A stretch of 64,000 nucleotides of DNA, taken from contig NZ_WTUZ01000010.1 in the NCBI RefSeq assembly GCF_009882985.1, forward strand, positions 868,352-932,351. The letters run 5' to 3'. Below, piece by piece: positions 27,159-35,364 of this stretch. A program made the position numbers and the translations under genes. The notes under the pieces were generated by a model. That model searched no databases. It was given only the letters and a program-made list of their open reading frames with translations, and had not been told where the DNA came from. This stretch comes from Paenibacillus silvestris (GTDB taxonomy: Bacteria; Bacillota; Bacilli; Paenibacillales; NBRC-103111). Numbering within the stretch: the first letter of the stretch is position 1; the number at the start of each line of letters is the position of its first letter.

Positions 27159-27845
27159 TTAGACAAGCTTCAGCTCTTTCACAGATCCGTCTTGATAACC
27201 AACGATGACCCTCGCAGCCATCCCAATAAATAACCCATTATCGACAACACCTGGGATGTTATTAATGGCGTCATGGCATTCACTTGGGCTGTTAATCTGC
27301 TTAAAATCACAGTCAAGAATGTAGTTGCCATTATCTGTCGTAAAAGGTTGCTGGTCTACCATTCTCAGCTTTGGTTCGCATCCAAGCGCGCTAAGCTTGT
27401 TGCGTGTAAGCTCGAAACCGAACTTCACAACTTCAACTGGCAAATGGAATTTCCCCAAATGAGTGACAACCTTGCTTTCATCAACAACGATAATAAGCTG
27501 TTTGCTGGAAGAAGCAATAATCTTCTCACGCAGCAGCGCACCTCCGCCGCCTTTCACCAGATTCCAGGCACCGTCTACTTCGTCAGCGCCATCAATCGTA
27601 ACGTCTATCTCCTCTACTTCAGAAAAAGGGATCAACGGAATTCCAAGCTCCTTCGCCAAGTTCTCTGATTGTATGGAGGTTGCTACTGCCTTTATTTGAA
27701 GTCCGTTAAGAACTTTCTTGCCAATCTGTTGGATAGCCCAATAAGCCGTGGATCCTGTGCCTAAGCCTACCGTCATCCCATCCTGAATATATTCGACTGC
27801 CTGTTCAGCGGCTATTTGCTTGGGATTACTGCTCTTAAGATTCAT
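27159..27845 (-). CDS. rpiA: Ribose-5-phosphate isomerase A
   Basis: The 228-residue protein carries the RpiA signatures GMTVGLGTGSTAYW, VDVTIDGADEVD-like EIDVTIDGADEVDG (catalytic Asp residues) and LVKGGGGALLREKIIA (catalytic Glu and Lys). It interconverts ribose-5-phosphate and ribulose-5-phosphate in the pentose phosphate pathway. Its ATG at 27845 overlaps the end of the HhH gene, so it is translationally coupled to it. It is unusual to find it behind a MocR regulator and an HhH protein. Confidence 0.95.
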   Translation of the reverse strand: MNLKSSNPKQIAAEQAVEYIQDGMTVGLGTGSTAYWAIQQIGKKVLNGLQIKAVATSIQSENLAKELGIPLIPFSEVEEIDVTIDGADEVDGAWNLVKGGGGALLREKIIASSSKQLIIVVDESKVVTHLGKFHLPVEVVKFGFELTRNKLSALGCEPKLRMVDQQPFTTDNGNYILDCDFKQINSPSECHDAINNIPGVVDNGLFIGMAARVIVGYQDGSVKELKLV

Positions 27846-28065
27846 CTGCAAATGTCAGTCCCTTCTCGGCTAGTGCACGGCGAAGCGGGTCGAGCGATTT
27901 CGGTCCCATGCCATGCAGCTTCATAATTTCTTTCTCAGTCGTCTTGCTAAGCTGTTCAAGCCGGTAATATCCGGCACCTGCGAGTGCACGAAGTGCAGGA
28001 TTTGAAAGTTTAGGCAGGTCTGATTGCTCTTCTTCTTTCGTTGTTCGCGTGTCATTCGTTGACAT
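27835..28065 (-). CDS. Small helix-hairpin-helix (RNA polymerase alpha-CTD-like) protein
   Basis: The 76-residue protein has a short acidic N-terminus and then one HhH unit: LSNPALRALAGAGYYRLEQL and KLHGMGPKSLDPLRRALAEK. The pattern resembles the alpha C-terminal domain of RNA polymerase and similar small nucleic-acid-binding proteins. It may bind DNA non-specifically. The ATG at 28065 follows AAAGGTGAG by seven bases, within the end of the MocR gene. It overlaps rpiA by 11 bases. Confidence 0.75.
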   Translation of the reverse strand: MSTNDTRTTKEEEQSDLPKLSNPALRALAGAGYYRLEQLSKTTEKEIMKLHGMGPKSLDPLRRALAEKGLTFADES

Positions 28066-28072
28066 CTCTCGC

Positions 28073-29533
28073 TCACCTTTCCAATCTTTTTTTATCAACC
28101 AAATCTCGGATCAAAATCGCTACACACTTAAGGCCCCATTCAAGCTCGTGCAGCTTGGCATAGGCGTAAGAGATTCGTAAATAGTTGCCTGTATGTCGAT
28201 TATAAATCGAACCGGGATTTAACAAAACACCCTCTTTCAAAGCGCGTTCAAATAGGATTTGCATCGGAACGTCGACGGTCAGCTGAACCCAAATATAGAA
28301 ACCTCCCGTTGGTACCGACCAACTGGCAATACCAGCGAAGTAAGTTTGGAGCAGCTGCACCGTACTGTCACGTCTCAATATCAATTGCGCTCTGATCGTA
28401 ACAAGATGCTTCTGATACAAGCCTCTTCCCAACCACTCCGCGGCAGCCCATTGAGAGACAGAGCTCGAACCATAGTCATTCTGCATTTTGATATCCGCTA
28501 ATCGATCGATCACGGGCTCAGGAGCAACCACCCAACCAATGCGAAGACCTGGACTTAACGTCTTGGACAGCGTCCCCAGATATAGGACCAATGCATGTGG
28601 ATCCCTCGCTTTAAGAGGCAGAGGCGGCGGCTCATCGAACCAAAGCTCCCTGTACGCGTCATCTTCAATAATCGGGAGACCTTCGTCGGCGCAAGCGTTC
28701 ATTAGCGCCTGACGCCTGCTCTCGGGCATCAAAGTGCCTGTTGGGTTATGGAAAGTTGGTATCGTATAGAGCAGCGAAGCATTATAGCCCTTTTTGTAAC
28801 GTCCAATCTGATTCGCAAGCACGCCATCTTCATCCATAGGTAAGCCTACAAGCTTTATGCGGTTTGACTGAAAAACATGGACAGAATACAAGTACGATGG
28901 CTTTTCCAAAAGTATGGAAGAATCCCGCGGCAGCAATCCGATGGAAATGAGCTGTAACGCTTGGAGAGCTCCAGAGACTATCAGGATGTTCGATGGCGAA
29001 GTATTGACGCCAATTCCTTGCAGGTAAGCTGCGAGCTGCTTGCGTAAATAAAGATTCCCCTTCGGTTCTTCGTAGCCCAAGAGGAACGAATTCGTCGAGC
29101 TTTCGGCGAAAATCTCCTTCATCTGTTCAGATGGCAGCAAATCGGGTGAAAGCTCTCCGGTCCCAAGCCGAATGATACCTTCTTGAAACTCAGCACGGTT
29201 AATGTGCTGGATCGTTGGCTGGTTGGGATAGTGTGCTCCAGCTTGTACATACGAGCTCCAGTCTGGAGGAGGGGAAGCGGTTAACAGGTTCCAAGAGTTA
29301 TTAATAACCCTCGTTCCCCCTTTGGTGTTGCCTTCCAATAATCCATCAGCAATCAAATCGCTGATTGCCGTTACAACCGTGCTGCGATTCACACCAAAAT
29401 GCTCAGCCAAAGCCCGCTGTGAAGGAATTTTGGTACCAACGGCCCATTCCCCCAGCGATATTTTATGGATTATAAACTCTTTGATCTGTTGATATAACGG
29501 AGTTTCAGATGATAAATCAGGTTTCCAATCCAT
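28073..29533 (-). CDS. MocR/GabR-family regulator (GntR helix-turn-helix fused to aminotransferase fold)
   Basis: The 486-residue protein has an N-terminal winged helix (TPLYQQIKEFIIHKISLGEW, IPSQRALAEHFGVNRSTVV) and a C-terminal aminotransferase-like domain. The domain has YTIPTFHNPTG and the PLP lysine (Lys324) in LGTLSKTLSPGLRIGW. Such regulators bind PLP and usually control a divergent gene. Here that gene is a LysE-type exporter 123 bases away. A pair of direct repeats in the intergenic region is a candidate operator. GGAGG precedes the start. Confidence 0.92.
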   Translation of the reverse strand: MDWKPDLSSETPLYQQIKEFIIHKISLGEWAVGTKIPSQRALAEHFGVNRSTVVTAISDLIADGLLEGNTKGGTRVINNSWNLLTASPPPDWSSYVQAGAHYPNQPTIQHINRAEFQEGIIRLGTGELSPDLLPSEQMKEIFAESSTNSFLLGYEEPKGNLYLRKQLAAYLQGIGVNTSPSNILIVSGALQALQLISIGLLPRDSSILLEKPSYLYSVHVFQSNRIKLVGLPMDEDGVLANQIGRYKKGYNASLLYTIPTFHNPTGTLMPESRRQALMNACADEGLPIIEDDAYRELWFDEPPPLPLKARDPHALVLYLGTLSKTLSPGLRIGWVVAPEPVIDRLADIKMQNDYGSSSVSQWAAAEWLGRGLYQKHLVTIRAQLILRRDSTVQLLQTYFAGIASWSVPTGGFYIWVQLTVDVPMQILFERALKEGVLLNPGSIYNRHTGNYLRISYAYAKLHELEWGLKCVAILIRDLVDKKRLER

Positions 29534-29564
29534 CGTTGCCTCCTTCCTTACAGCTCCACTATAT

Positions 29565-29604
29565 CATTTGGTTGGGGTCAATTCCATCCATTTGGACGGA
29601 GACA
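29565..29604. promoter_or_regulatory. Candidate MocR operator: two direct repeats
   Basis: CATTTGGTTGGGGTCA (29565-29580) and CATTTGGACGGAGACA (29589-29604) match at 12 of 16 positions and are 24 bases apart, start to start. They lie in the 123-base divergent region between the MocR and LysE genes. MocR-family regulators such as GabR are known to bind direct repeats in such regions. Confidence 0.5.
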
Positions 29605-29656
29605 ACGATCAGATTCCCTCTATACTAAGAAAGAATTCGACAGCTAGATAGGGGCG

Positions 29657-30277
29657 ATGATTTTGTTACAAACGATAGTGCATGCGGTTGTTTTGGGCTT
29701 TGGGCTCATTTTACCTGTTGGGGTGCAAAATGTTTTTGTGTTTAATCAAGGCGCCAGCCAGCGCTCTTACTTTGGGGCATTGCCAGTTATTCTCACAGCT
29801 TCCCTCTGTGATACCTTCCTTATTCTCGCAGCGGTTTTTGGGGTTTCCCTTATCGTGCTAACCTTTTCATGGCTGCAAGCGGCATTGTACGGAATTGGCT
29901 GCTTATTCCTGCTCTACATGGGCTGGGTGCTTTGGCACAGCAAGCCGAGCACCGCTTCTTCTTCACAGCAAATGGAAGTCCGCCAGCCGAAAAAGCAAAT
30001 TCTGTTTGCGGCATCTGTTTCCTTGCTGAATCCTCACGCTATTTTGGATACAGTCGGCGTTATTGGAACAAATTCCTTGAACTATGCTGGCGGGGAGAAA
30101 TGGGTGTTCCTCATCAGCATCGTGTGTGTGTCTTGGTTGTGGTTTTTTGGATTAGCCTTTGCAGGGCGGCTCGTTGGTAAACACGATACAAGCGGGCGTT
30201 TTATCACGAGATTGAATAAAGTGTCGGCTTGCATGATATGGGGCGTAGCCGTTTATATGGGTTTGCATTTTGTGTGA
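29657..30277 (+). CDS. LysE/ArgO-family amino acid exporter
   Basis: The 206-residue protein has about six spans and the LysE signatures GFGLILPVGVQNVFVFNQG near the start and SLLNPHAILDTVGVIG in the middle. The family exports basic amino acids such as lysine or arginine; the B. subtilis counterparts have unclear substrates. It is divergent from the PLP-dependent MocR regulator, suggesting induction by an amino acid or vitamin B6 signal. The spacing between AGGGG and the ATG is short. Confidence 0.9.
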   Translation: MILLQTIVHAVVLGFGLILPVGVQNVFVFNQGASQRSYFGALPVILTASLCDTFLILAAVFGVSLIVLTFSWLQAALYGIGCLFLLYMGWVLWHSKPSTASSSQQMEVRQPKKQILFAASVSLLNPHAILDTVGVIGTNSLNYAGGEKWVFLISIVCVSWLWFFGLAFAGRLVGKHDTSGRFITRLNKVSACMIWGVAVYMGLHFV

Positions 30278-30282
30278 ATTGG

Positions 30283-30475
30283 GGAGTGAGTGAGTGAGTG
30301 CGTGCGGTGCAGCGAGTGCGTGCAGTGCGTGAGTGCAGTGAGTGAGTGAGTGAGTGAGTGAGTGAGTGCGTGCAGTGCGTGCAGTGCGTGAGTGCAGTGA
30401 GTGAGTGAGTGATGAGTGAGTAAGTGCGGTGCAGCGAGTGCGTGAGTGAGTGCAGTGCGTGCTGTCAGTGAGGGG
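30283..30475. repeat. GAGT-type microsatellite
   Basis: About 190 bases consist of GTGAGTGAGTG runs broken by GCGTGCAGT and GTGCAGCGAGTGCG modules, G/T-rich on this strand and directly after the exporter stop. Repeats of this kind are prone to slippage. No coding function is apparent. Confidence 0.85.
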
Positions 30476-30596
30476 CGGGCGGGGCGGCTAGGTCAAGTCA
30501 GGTCAGGTGTATCTGTGTGGATCACTCGCCTGTAGAGTATAATAGTACCTTTGCAGGTTGATTCAAGCTGGAATTATACACAATCGTTGCTGGACG

Positions 30597-30778
30597 TTGG
30601 ATGAAATCCAATGAACTGGGCAAATTCAGCGCAGAATGTATCATCTCATTGGATGAAATCCAAGAGACACTAAGAAAATGACCTCAAAAAGCGCTGAAAT
30701 CAGTCCTCCCATTGGAATACGTCCAATGAAAAGTAGAATTTACGCGGCCAAGAGGCGGTTTCATTGGAATATGTCCAA
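30597..30778. repeat. Four-unit hairpin element, family B (copy 1)
   Basis: Four 15-base palindromic units begin at 30597, 30649, 30712 and 30764 (spacing 52, 63, 52). The first two read TTGGATGAAATCCAA; the last two, inverted, are TTGGACGTATTCCAA and TTGGACATATTCCAA. All fit TTGGAYRWWWTCCAA. Two or three flanking bases often extend the stems. The copy at 62309 has the same plan. Confidence 0.85.
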
Positions 30779-30869
30779 TGAGATTTTTTTTGGGGGAGGA
30801 AATAGTGATCTGCACCAATAGGTGGAGCAGCTTCACCTCCACGATGAACACATAAAAGCCAACTTCACG

Positions 30870-31050
30870 TTGCATTTCATACAACATGCAGGCGCTTTTT
30901 ACGCTGAAATTTTATCTTCATTGTACAACATACAATCATTCGAGCTCTAAATAACAAAGAAATACCTATTTCATGCGAAATGGTTGTACAAACTACAACA
31001 TAGAGAAGTAATGAGCCAAATAGACACCCATATGGTTGTACAAAATGCAA
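30870..31050. repeat. Four-unit hairpin element, family C
   Basis: Palindromic units begin at 30870, 30921, 30984 and 31036 (spacing 51, 63, 52). Three have arms TTGTA/TRCAA or their complement, for example TTGTACAAAATGCAA; the second is TTGTACAACATACAA. The plan matches family B, with the arm pair TTGGA/TCCAA replaced by TTGTA/TACAA. It lies 92 bases after family B copy 1, in the same 1.2-kb gene-free gap. Confidence 0.7.
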
Positions 31051-31197
31051 CATAGTGCGATGCGACACCAAGTACCGCTGCCAAAAATCTTAGCCATAGC
31101 ATAAAACCCACAAGGCTTAACTGGTTCTCAAAACAGCACCAACCTTTGAACTAAACATCTTGTTTTTAAGTAATCTGTCCGCCTCTCCACCTCGCCT

Positions 31198-31360
31198 CAC
31201 TTCTCATCTCGCTCCATAACTTCTCTCCTCTATTCCCCTTCACTCATCTACACAACTACTCTCCCCCCCGTTCCCCCTCACTCATCTCCACAACTTCACT
31301 CCCCTCCCTTCCATTCTCCCTCACTCATCTCCTCAACTTCTCTCCATTCTCACCCCACAC
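31198..31360. repeat. Degenerate pyrimidine-rich tandem repeat
   Basis: Four imperfect repeats of about 38-45 bases share CACTCATCTCCACAACTTC-like cores and C/T-rich tails (about 31198, 31241, 31280 and 31323). The stretch is almost purine-free on this strand. It precedes the TRAP operon promoter by about 70 bases. Confidence 0.6.
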
Positions 31361-31432
31361 TTTCCTCAATCTCCTAAAAAAACTACAAAAAAACCTAAAA
31401 GCAATGGCGTTCCAGCTCAAACTCTGGAAGGC

Positions 31433-31466
31433 TATACTTAAGTCAACCCAAATGAAAGCACTTACA
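31433..31466 (+). promoter_or_regulatory. Likely promoter -10 and near-consensus cre site of the TRAP operon
   Basis: TATACT at 31433-31438 is a good -10, but no clear -35 is seen. ATGAAAGCACTTACA at 31452-31466 fits the CcpA cre consensus WTGNAANCGNWNNCW with one mismatch (A for G at the core). Its place just after the -10 would suit catabolite repression of the TRAP genes. Confidence 0.45.
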
Positions 31467-31493
31467 AAACAAAAGAAGGGAGGTCGCTTGACG

Positions 31494-31997
31494 ATGCGGT
31501 TACTTCGCAAAATAGCGCTAGGCATCGATACGTTCATCGAATCAGCCGCTCTCATCGGATTGCTCAGCATGATCATCATCGTCACTGTGCAGGTGATGAC
31601 GCGCAAGCTGTTCGATTTCGTATTCTTCTGGTCAGAAGAAGTGACCATGCTGCTGCTCGTTTGGTTCTCCTTCATGGGCATCGCGATTGGCTTTCGAGAA
31701 AAGCTTCATCTTGGCATTGACTCCTTTACTCACAAGCTTCCAGCGCCCATTAACAAAGCTTTGGATAAAGCGATCGAGTTGGTCATTCTCGCCTTTGGCA
31801 TCTATCTGGTGTTCTATGGTTGGGATTTCACCGTCATGATGAATGAATCTGAACTGCCAGCCACAGGCCTGCCGAACAGCACACTCTATGTCATCATGCC
31901 GATAACAGGCGTTATGACCTGTGCTTACGCGCTGCTGCAGTTGTTCGGGATCGATACGAAGCGGCATGTTAATCTTCAGGAAGGAGGCAACCACTAA
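31494..31997 (+). CDS. TRAP transporter small permease (DctQ family)
   Basis: The 167-residue protein has four predicted spans, with the DctQ signatures FFWSEEVTMLLLVWFSFMGIAIGFREKLH-type block (seen as WSEEVTMLLLVWFSFMG) and VMPITGVMTCAYALLQ near the end. It is the small membrane subunit of a tripartite, sodium-driven importer. The ATG at 31494 was chosen because GGGAGG lies ten bases upstream; the frame is open for another 30 codons. It overlaps the large permease gene by one base (TAATG). Confidence 0.9.
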   Translation: MRLLRKIALGIDTFIESAALIGLLSMIIIVTVQVMTRKLFDFVFFWSEEVTMLLLVWFSFMGIAIGFREKLHLGIDSFTHKLPAPINKALDKAIELVILAFGIYLVFYGWDFTVMMNESELPATGLPNSTLYVIMPITGVMTCAYALLQLFGIDTKRHVNLQEGGNH

Positions 31998-33289
31998 TGG
32001 ATCCGACCATTGCCATACTCATTCTTTGCATCGTCTTCGTTGGTCTGATCATCCTGCGCTTCCCGATCTCGCTAGCTTTAGCCGGTTCTTCACTGCTTAC
32101 TCTGCTTTACCTGAAAGTCCCGCTGGCTACGGTAGGTCAGACGATGATTCAAGGGATGAATTCATACTCGCTTCTGACCATCCCGTTTTTCATCCTGGCC
32201 GGCCAAATCATGAGCGAAGGCCAAATGGCTTTGCGCCTCATCAATCTCGCCCAAGTTCTCGTAGGCGGCATTCGCGGCGGTCTAGCCATGGTCAACTGCG
32301 TTGCCTGCATGTTCTTCGGGAACATTTCCGGCTCCGCCATTGCAGATGTTTCCTCCATTGGCTCCGTCATGATTCCCATGATGAAGAAAAAAGGCTACGA
32401 CACCGACTATGCCGTAGGTGTCACTGTCTCTGCCGCCATTCAAGGCGTCGTCGTTCCTCCAAGCCACAATCTCGTGCTGTATTCTTTGGCAGCTGGAGGC
32501 GGCATTTCAATTGCATCGCTTTTTCTCGCTGGCATCGTTCCCGGCTTGATCCTATGCGTATCGCTTATGATTACAAGTTATTTCATTGCCATTAAACGCG
32601 GCTATACCAAAAGCGAAGCCGTCCCGATGCGCGACATCCCCAAAATTGTGCGCGACGGCCTGCTTTCTCTTTTGACAGCTGTCATCATTCTTGGCGGAAT
32701 TTTCACGGGTTGGTTCACGGCTACAGAAAGCGGCGCGTTAGCGTGTTTGTATGCTTTTATCCTAACCTTTCTCGTATACCGTGATATTCCGATCAGCCGG
32801 ATGTGGATCATCCTGAAACGCACGTTCCGAACAGTCGCGATGGTGCTTTTCCTCATTGCCGCCTCCGCTACGTTCAGTTATGTACTCGCCTTTCTCAAAG
32901 TTCCCGGCATGCTAACGGATTGGATGCTTGGCATCACCGATAGCCCCATTGTTATTTTGCTGATCATCAACGTATTGCTGCTCTTGCTTGGCGCACCTAT
33001 GGATATGGCTCCGCTCATCCTGATCATGACACCGATTCTGCTGCCTGTCGTCACCGCTCTTGGGATGGATCCTGTTCACTTCGGTATCATTATGATGTTA
33101 AACTTAGGCATCGGATTGCTGACGCCTCCTGTTGGAACCGTTTTATTCGTCGGCTCGGCTATCGGGAATATCTCCATATCTGAAGGCACCAAAGCGATGA
33201 TGCCCTTCTTCTATGTCATGTGCGTCGTTCTCATGATCCTGACCTATATCCCTGGCCTAGTGATGTGGCTGCCGAATCTTATGAAATAA
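31997..33289 (+). CDS. TRAP transporter large permease (DctM family)
   Basis: The 430-residue protein has about twelve spans and the DctM blocks ILRFPISLALAGSSLL, IPFFILAGQIMSEGQMA, FGNISGSAIADVSSIGSVMIP and LGIGLLTPPVGTVLFV. It forms the transport channel with DctQ. Its start overlaps the DctQ stop by one base, so the two are coupled. TRAP importers carry organic acids, including C4-dicarboxylates, sialic acid and uronates. The pectin context makes a uronate plausible here. Confidence 0.94.
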   Translation: MDPTIAILILCIVFVGLIILRFPISLALAGSSLLTLLYLKVPLATVGQTMIQGMNSYSLLTIPFFILAGQIMSEGQMALRLINLAQVLVGGIRGGLAMVNCVACMFFGNISGSAIADVSSIGSVMIPMMKKKGYDTDYAVGVTVSAAIQGVVVPPSHNLVLYSLAAGGGISIASLFLAGIVPGLILCVSLMITSYFIAIKRGYTKSEAVPMRDIPKIVRDGLLSLLTAVIILGGIFTGWFTATESGALACLYAFILTFLVYRDIPISRMWIILKRTFRTVAMVLFLIAASATFSYVLAFLKVPGMLTDWMLGITDSPIVILLIINVLLLLLGAPMDMAPLILIMTPILLPVVTALGMDPVHFGIIMMLNLGIGLLTPPVGTVLFVGSAIGNISISEGTKAMMPFFYVMCVVLMILTYIPGLVMWLPNLMK

Positions 33290-33301
33290 CCAACTAAATC
33301 G

Positions 33302-34384
33302 ATGAAAAGAGTGATCACCCATATGAAAATGAAAAAATCATATATAACCGCATTTAGCACAATGCTCGGTGCAAGTCTACTGCTAGTCGCTTGCGGCGGC
33401 GGAAGCACTCCGACAACCAGTTCCTCAACTACGGCACCTGGAGCAGCTAGCCCGGCAGCAACGAAGAAAGCCGATGGCCCTAAGTTGACTTTTCGTCTAG
33501 CAGAAACGCATCCTGCTGATTATCCGACGACACTTGGCGATAAGAAATTCGCCGAACTCGTAAACCAAGCTTCCGATGGCCGCATCAAAATCGATGTCTT
33601 CCCAGCTTCCCAGCTCGGTGAAGAGAAAGCGGTTATTGAACAGGTGCAATTGGGTGCGATTGAGTTTACCCGCGTCAGCACCGGAGCGCTTGGCGGCTTC
33701 AACAAACAATATGAAGTGTTCAGCTTGCCTTATATTTTCGACAATGATAATCATCAATGGAAGTTCCTTGAGAGTGAGCAAGGCACAAAACTGCTGGATA
33801 GCTTGGAATCCTCGCGTATGAAAGGGCTTGCCTACTACAGTTCCGGAGCGCGTCATTTCTACTCCAAGAAGCCGATCAAAAGCATCGCAGATCTAAAGGG
33901 GCTGAAAATTCGCGTTATTCAAAACAAAGTGAACATCGATCTCATGAATGCGCTTGGAGCGAATGCGACACCAATGCCGTATGGGGATGTGTTCAACGCC
34001 TTGCAGACAGGTGTTATCGATGCCGCTGAGAACAACTATCCTAGCTACTTCTCCTCCAATCATTTTCAGCAGGCAAAAAATCTCATTCTTGATCAGCATC
34101 AACGGGTGCCGGAAGTGCTTTTGATCTCCAAAGTCGCTTGGGATAAGCTGAGCAATGACGACAAGGCGCTGATCAAAAAAGCAGCACTCGAGTCCGTCAA
34201 AACCCAGAAAGCCGAATGGGATAAATTCGAGAAAGACTCCGAGGCCAAAGTCAAAGCGGCTGGAGTCACGATCACCGACGTATCTGATCTCAAACCATGG
34301 CAGGATGCGGTAAAACCAGTTATCGAGAAATACCGCACAGAGTACAAAGAAACGCTGGAAGCCATTGAGAAGGCTAGAAAGTAG
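33302..34384 (+). CDS. TRAP transporter substrate-binding lipoprotein (DctP family)
   Basis: The 360-residue protein has a lipoprotein signal with lipobox LLVAC (Cys31 from the first Met) followed by a Ser/Thr/Ala linker. The DctP domain shows TFRLAETHPADYPTTLG, FPASQLGEEKAVIEQ and the substrate-carboxylate arginine in LKGLKIRVIQNKV, then ALQTGVIDAAENNYPSY. It captures an organic acid outside the cell. The start is uncertain: ATG 33302 has no ribosome-binding site, while ATG 33323 (eighth codon) would give a more typical signal peptide. It is the last gene of the Q-M-P operon. Confidence 0.92.
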   Translation: MKRVITHMKMKKSYITAFSTMLGASLLLVACGGGSTPTTSSSTTAPGAASPAATKKADGPKLTFRLAETHPADYPTTLGDKKFAELVNQASDGRIKIDVFPASQLGEEKAVIEQVQLGAIEFTRVSTGALGGFNKQYEVFSLPYIFDNDNHQWKFLESEQGTKLLDSLESSRMKGLAYYSSGARHFYSKKPIKSIADLKGLKIRVIQNKVNIDLMNALGANATPMPYGDVFNALQTGVIDAAENNYPSYFSSNHFQQAKNLILDQHQRVPEVLLISKVAWDKLSNDDKALIKKAALESVKTQKAEWDKFEKDSEAKVKAAGVTITDVSDLKPWQDAVKPVIEKYRTEYKETLEAIEKARK

Positions 34385-34573
34385 AGCCGTTTGTTCTCTT
34401 CTCTTAATCTTGTTCTCCGAATCTTGTCCACCCGATTTCACTTACCAAATAAATGGAAAAACTCCTGTTAATCTCCGCCGGAAAGTAACAGAACGCATAA
34501 TAACAGGAGAAACTCCATCTATATCGCCGCAAACAGGACAAAATCGCCTTCTTAGACCAAGTACACAAAGCCA

Positions 34574-34604
34574 AAAGGAACCTGAGTCCCTCTCAGGTTC
34601 CTTT
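34574..34604 (+). terminator. Bidirectional terminator between TRAP and YesN-like genes
   Basis: AAAAGGAACCTGAG, a TCCCT loop and CTCAGGTTCCTTT form a symmetric stem. It lies between the convergent dctP-like and response regulator genes and can serve both. The bases before it (34385-34570) contain partly inverted TAACAGGAG-type motifs and no gene. Confidence 0.85.
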
Positions 34605-34612
34605 CGATTCTG

Positions 34613-35359
34613 TTACGGCTTCCCTCCACTTTTCCGATACTCCAATGGAGAGCAACCCGTCAGCTTCTTAAACGTATTGCTGAAATAAGCAATATCGCCA
34701 TACCCCAGCCTCTCCGCAATTTCGGATACGCGCAAAGCTGTTTTGATCAGCAGCCTCTTCGCTTCTTCCATCCGCATGACGATGACATAATCAACAAACT
34801 TGCCACCCGTTTGCTGCTTAAACAACTGACTCAAGTAGCTAGGATTCAGATGAACCAACGCTGCCGCATCGGTTAATGTAATCTCCTTCGCTAAATTAGC
34901 AGCTACAAACTGCTGCACTTGTTCGATGGCAGACATTTCCGCCTTCTCCGTCTGAAGTGAAGCATTCGCGTCTCCCATCGCCTCCTTCAACAGCTCTCTG
35001 CCTTGTATCCATCGCTCCAAGCAATCCGCCATCGCCTCCATTTCCACCGGCTTTAGCAGGTAATCTTTGACCCCGTAGCGTATTGCTTTCTGCGCGAATT
35101 GAAAATCGTCATAACCGCTCACAAGCACCAGATTGGCTGTCATCAGCGCCATCTGTTCAGCCAACCCGATGCCGTCCATAATCGGCATTTTCACATCGGA
35201 TATTACTAAATCTGCAGCATGCTTTTGCACCGCATCCAACGCTTCAAGGCCGTTGGCGCACTCCTGCACAATCGTAACAGGAAGCTTCGTTTGCTCCACC
35301 GCCTTGCGCAGCACAATGCGAACCCATTTTTCATCGTCGGCGAGAATGATTTTGTACAC
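34613..35359 (-). CDS. Compact response regulator (receiver + AraC domain)
   Basis: The 248-residue protein has a receiver with phospho-acceptor Asp55 in LVISDVKMPIMDG and Lys in YLLKP. After a short linker comes an AraC domain (LTDAAALVHLNPSYLSQLF and SEIAERLGYGDIAYFSNTF). It lacks the 250-residue middle region seen in the other three YesN-type regulators of this window. It lies five bases downstream of its kinase gene. The facing TRAP operon or the KdgF/GH4 genes upstream are likely targets. Confidence 0.9.
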   Translation of the reverse strand: MYKIILADDEKWVRIVLRKAVEQTKLPVTIVQECANGLEALDAVQKHAADLVISDVKMPIMDGIGLAEQMALMTANLVLVSGYDDFQFAQKAIRYGVKDYLLKPVEMEAMADCLERWIQGRELLKEAMGDANASLQTEKAEMSAIEQVQQFVAANLAKEITLTDAAALVHLNPSYLSQLFKQQTGGKFVDYVIVMRMEEAKRLLIKTALRVSEIAERLGYGDIAYFSNTFKKLTGCSPLEYRKSGGKP

Positions 35360-35364
35360 GGTCC

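Noticed and set aside
30283..31060. A CRISPR array in the repeat-rich 1.2-kb gap
   Set aside because: There are only four palindromic units per block, alternating orientation, with no uniform spacers and no cas genes.
31921..32595. A 224-codon plus-strand ORF inside the TRAP large permease gene
   Set aside because: It is very rich in His, Arg and Ser, typical of an out-of-frame shadow of a GC-biased gene, and lies wholly inside dctM-like coding sequence.
33893..34441. Minus-strand ORFs opposite the dctP-like gene
   Set aside because: No recognisable domain and no ribosome-binding site; the plus-strand lipoprotein gene accounts for the region.
34440..34550. A fifth four-unit element with TAACAGGAG motifs
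   Set aside because: Related motifs occur in both orientations but at irregular spacing (about 30-47 bases), so they do not meet the pattern of families A-D.
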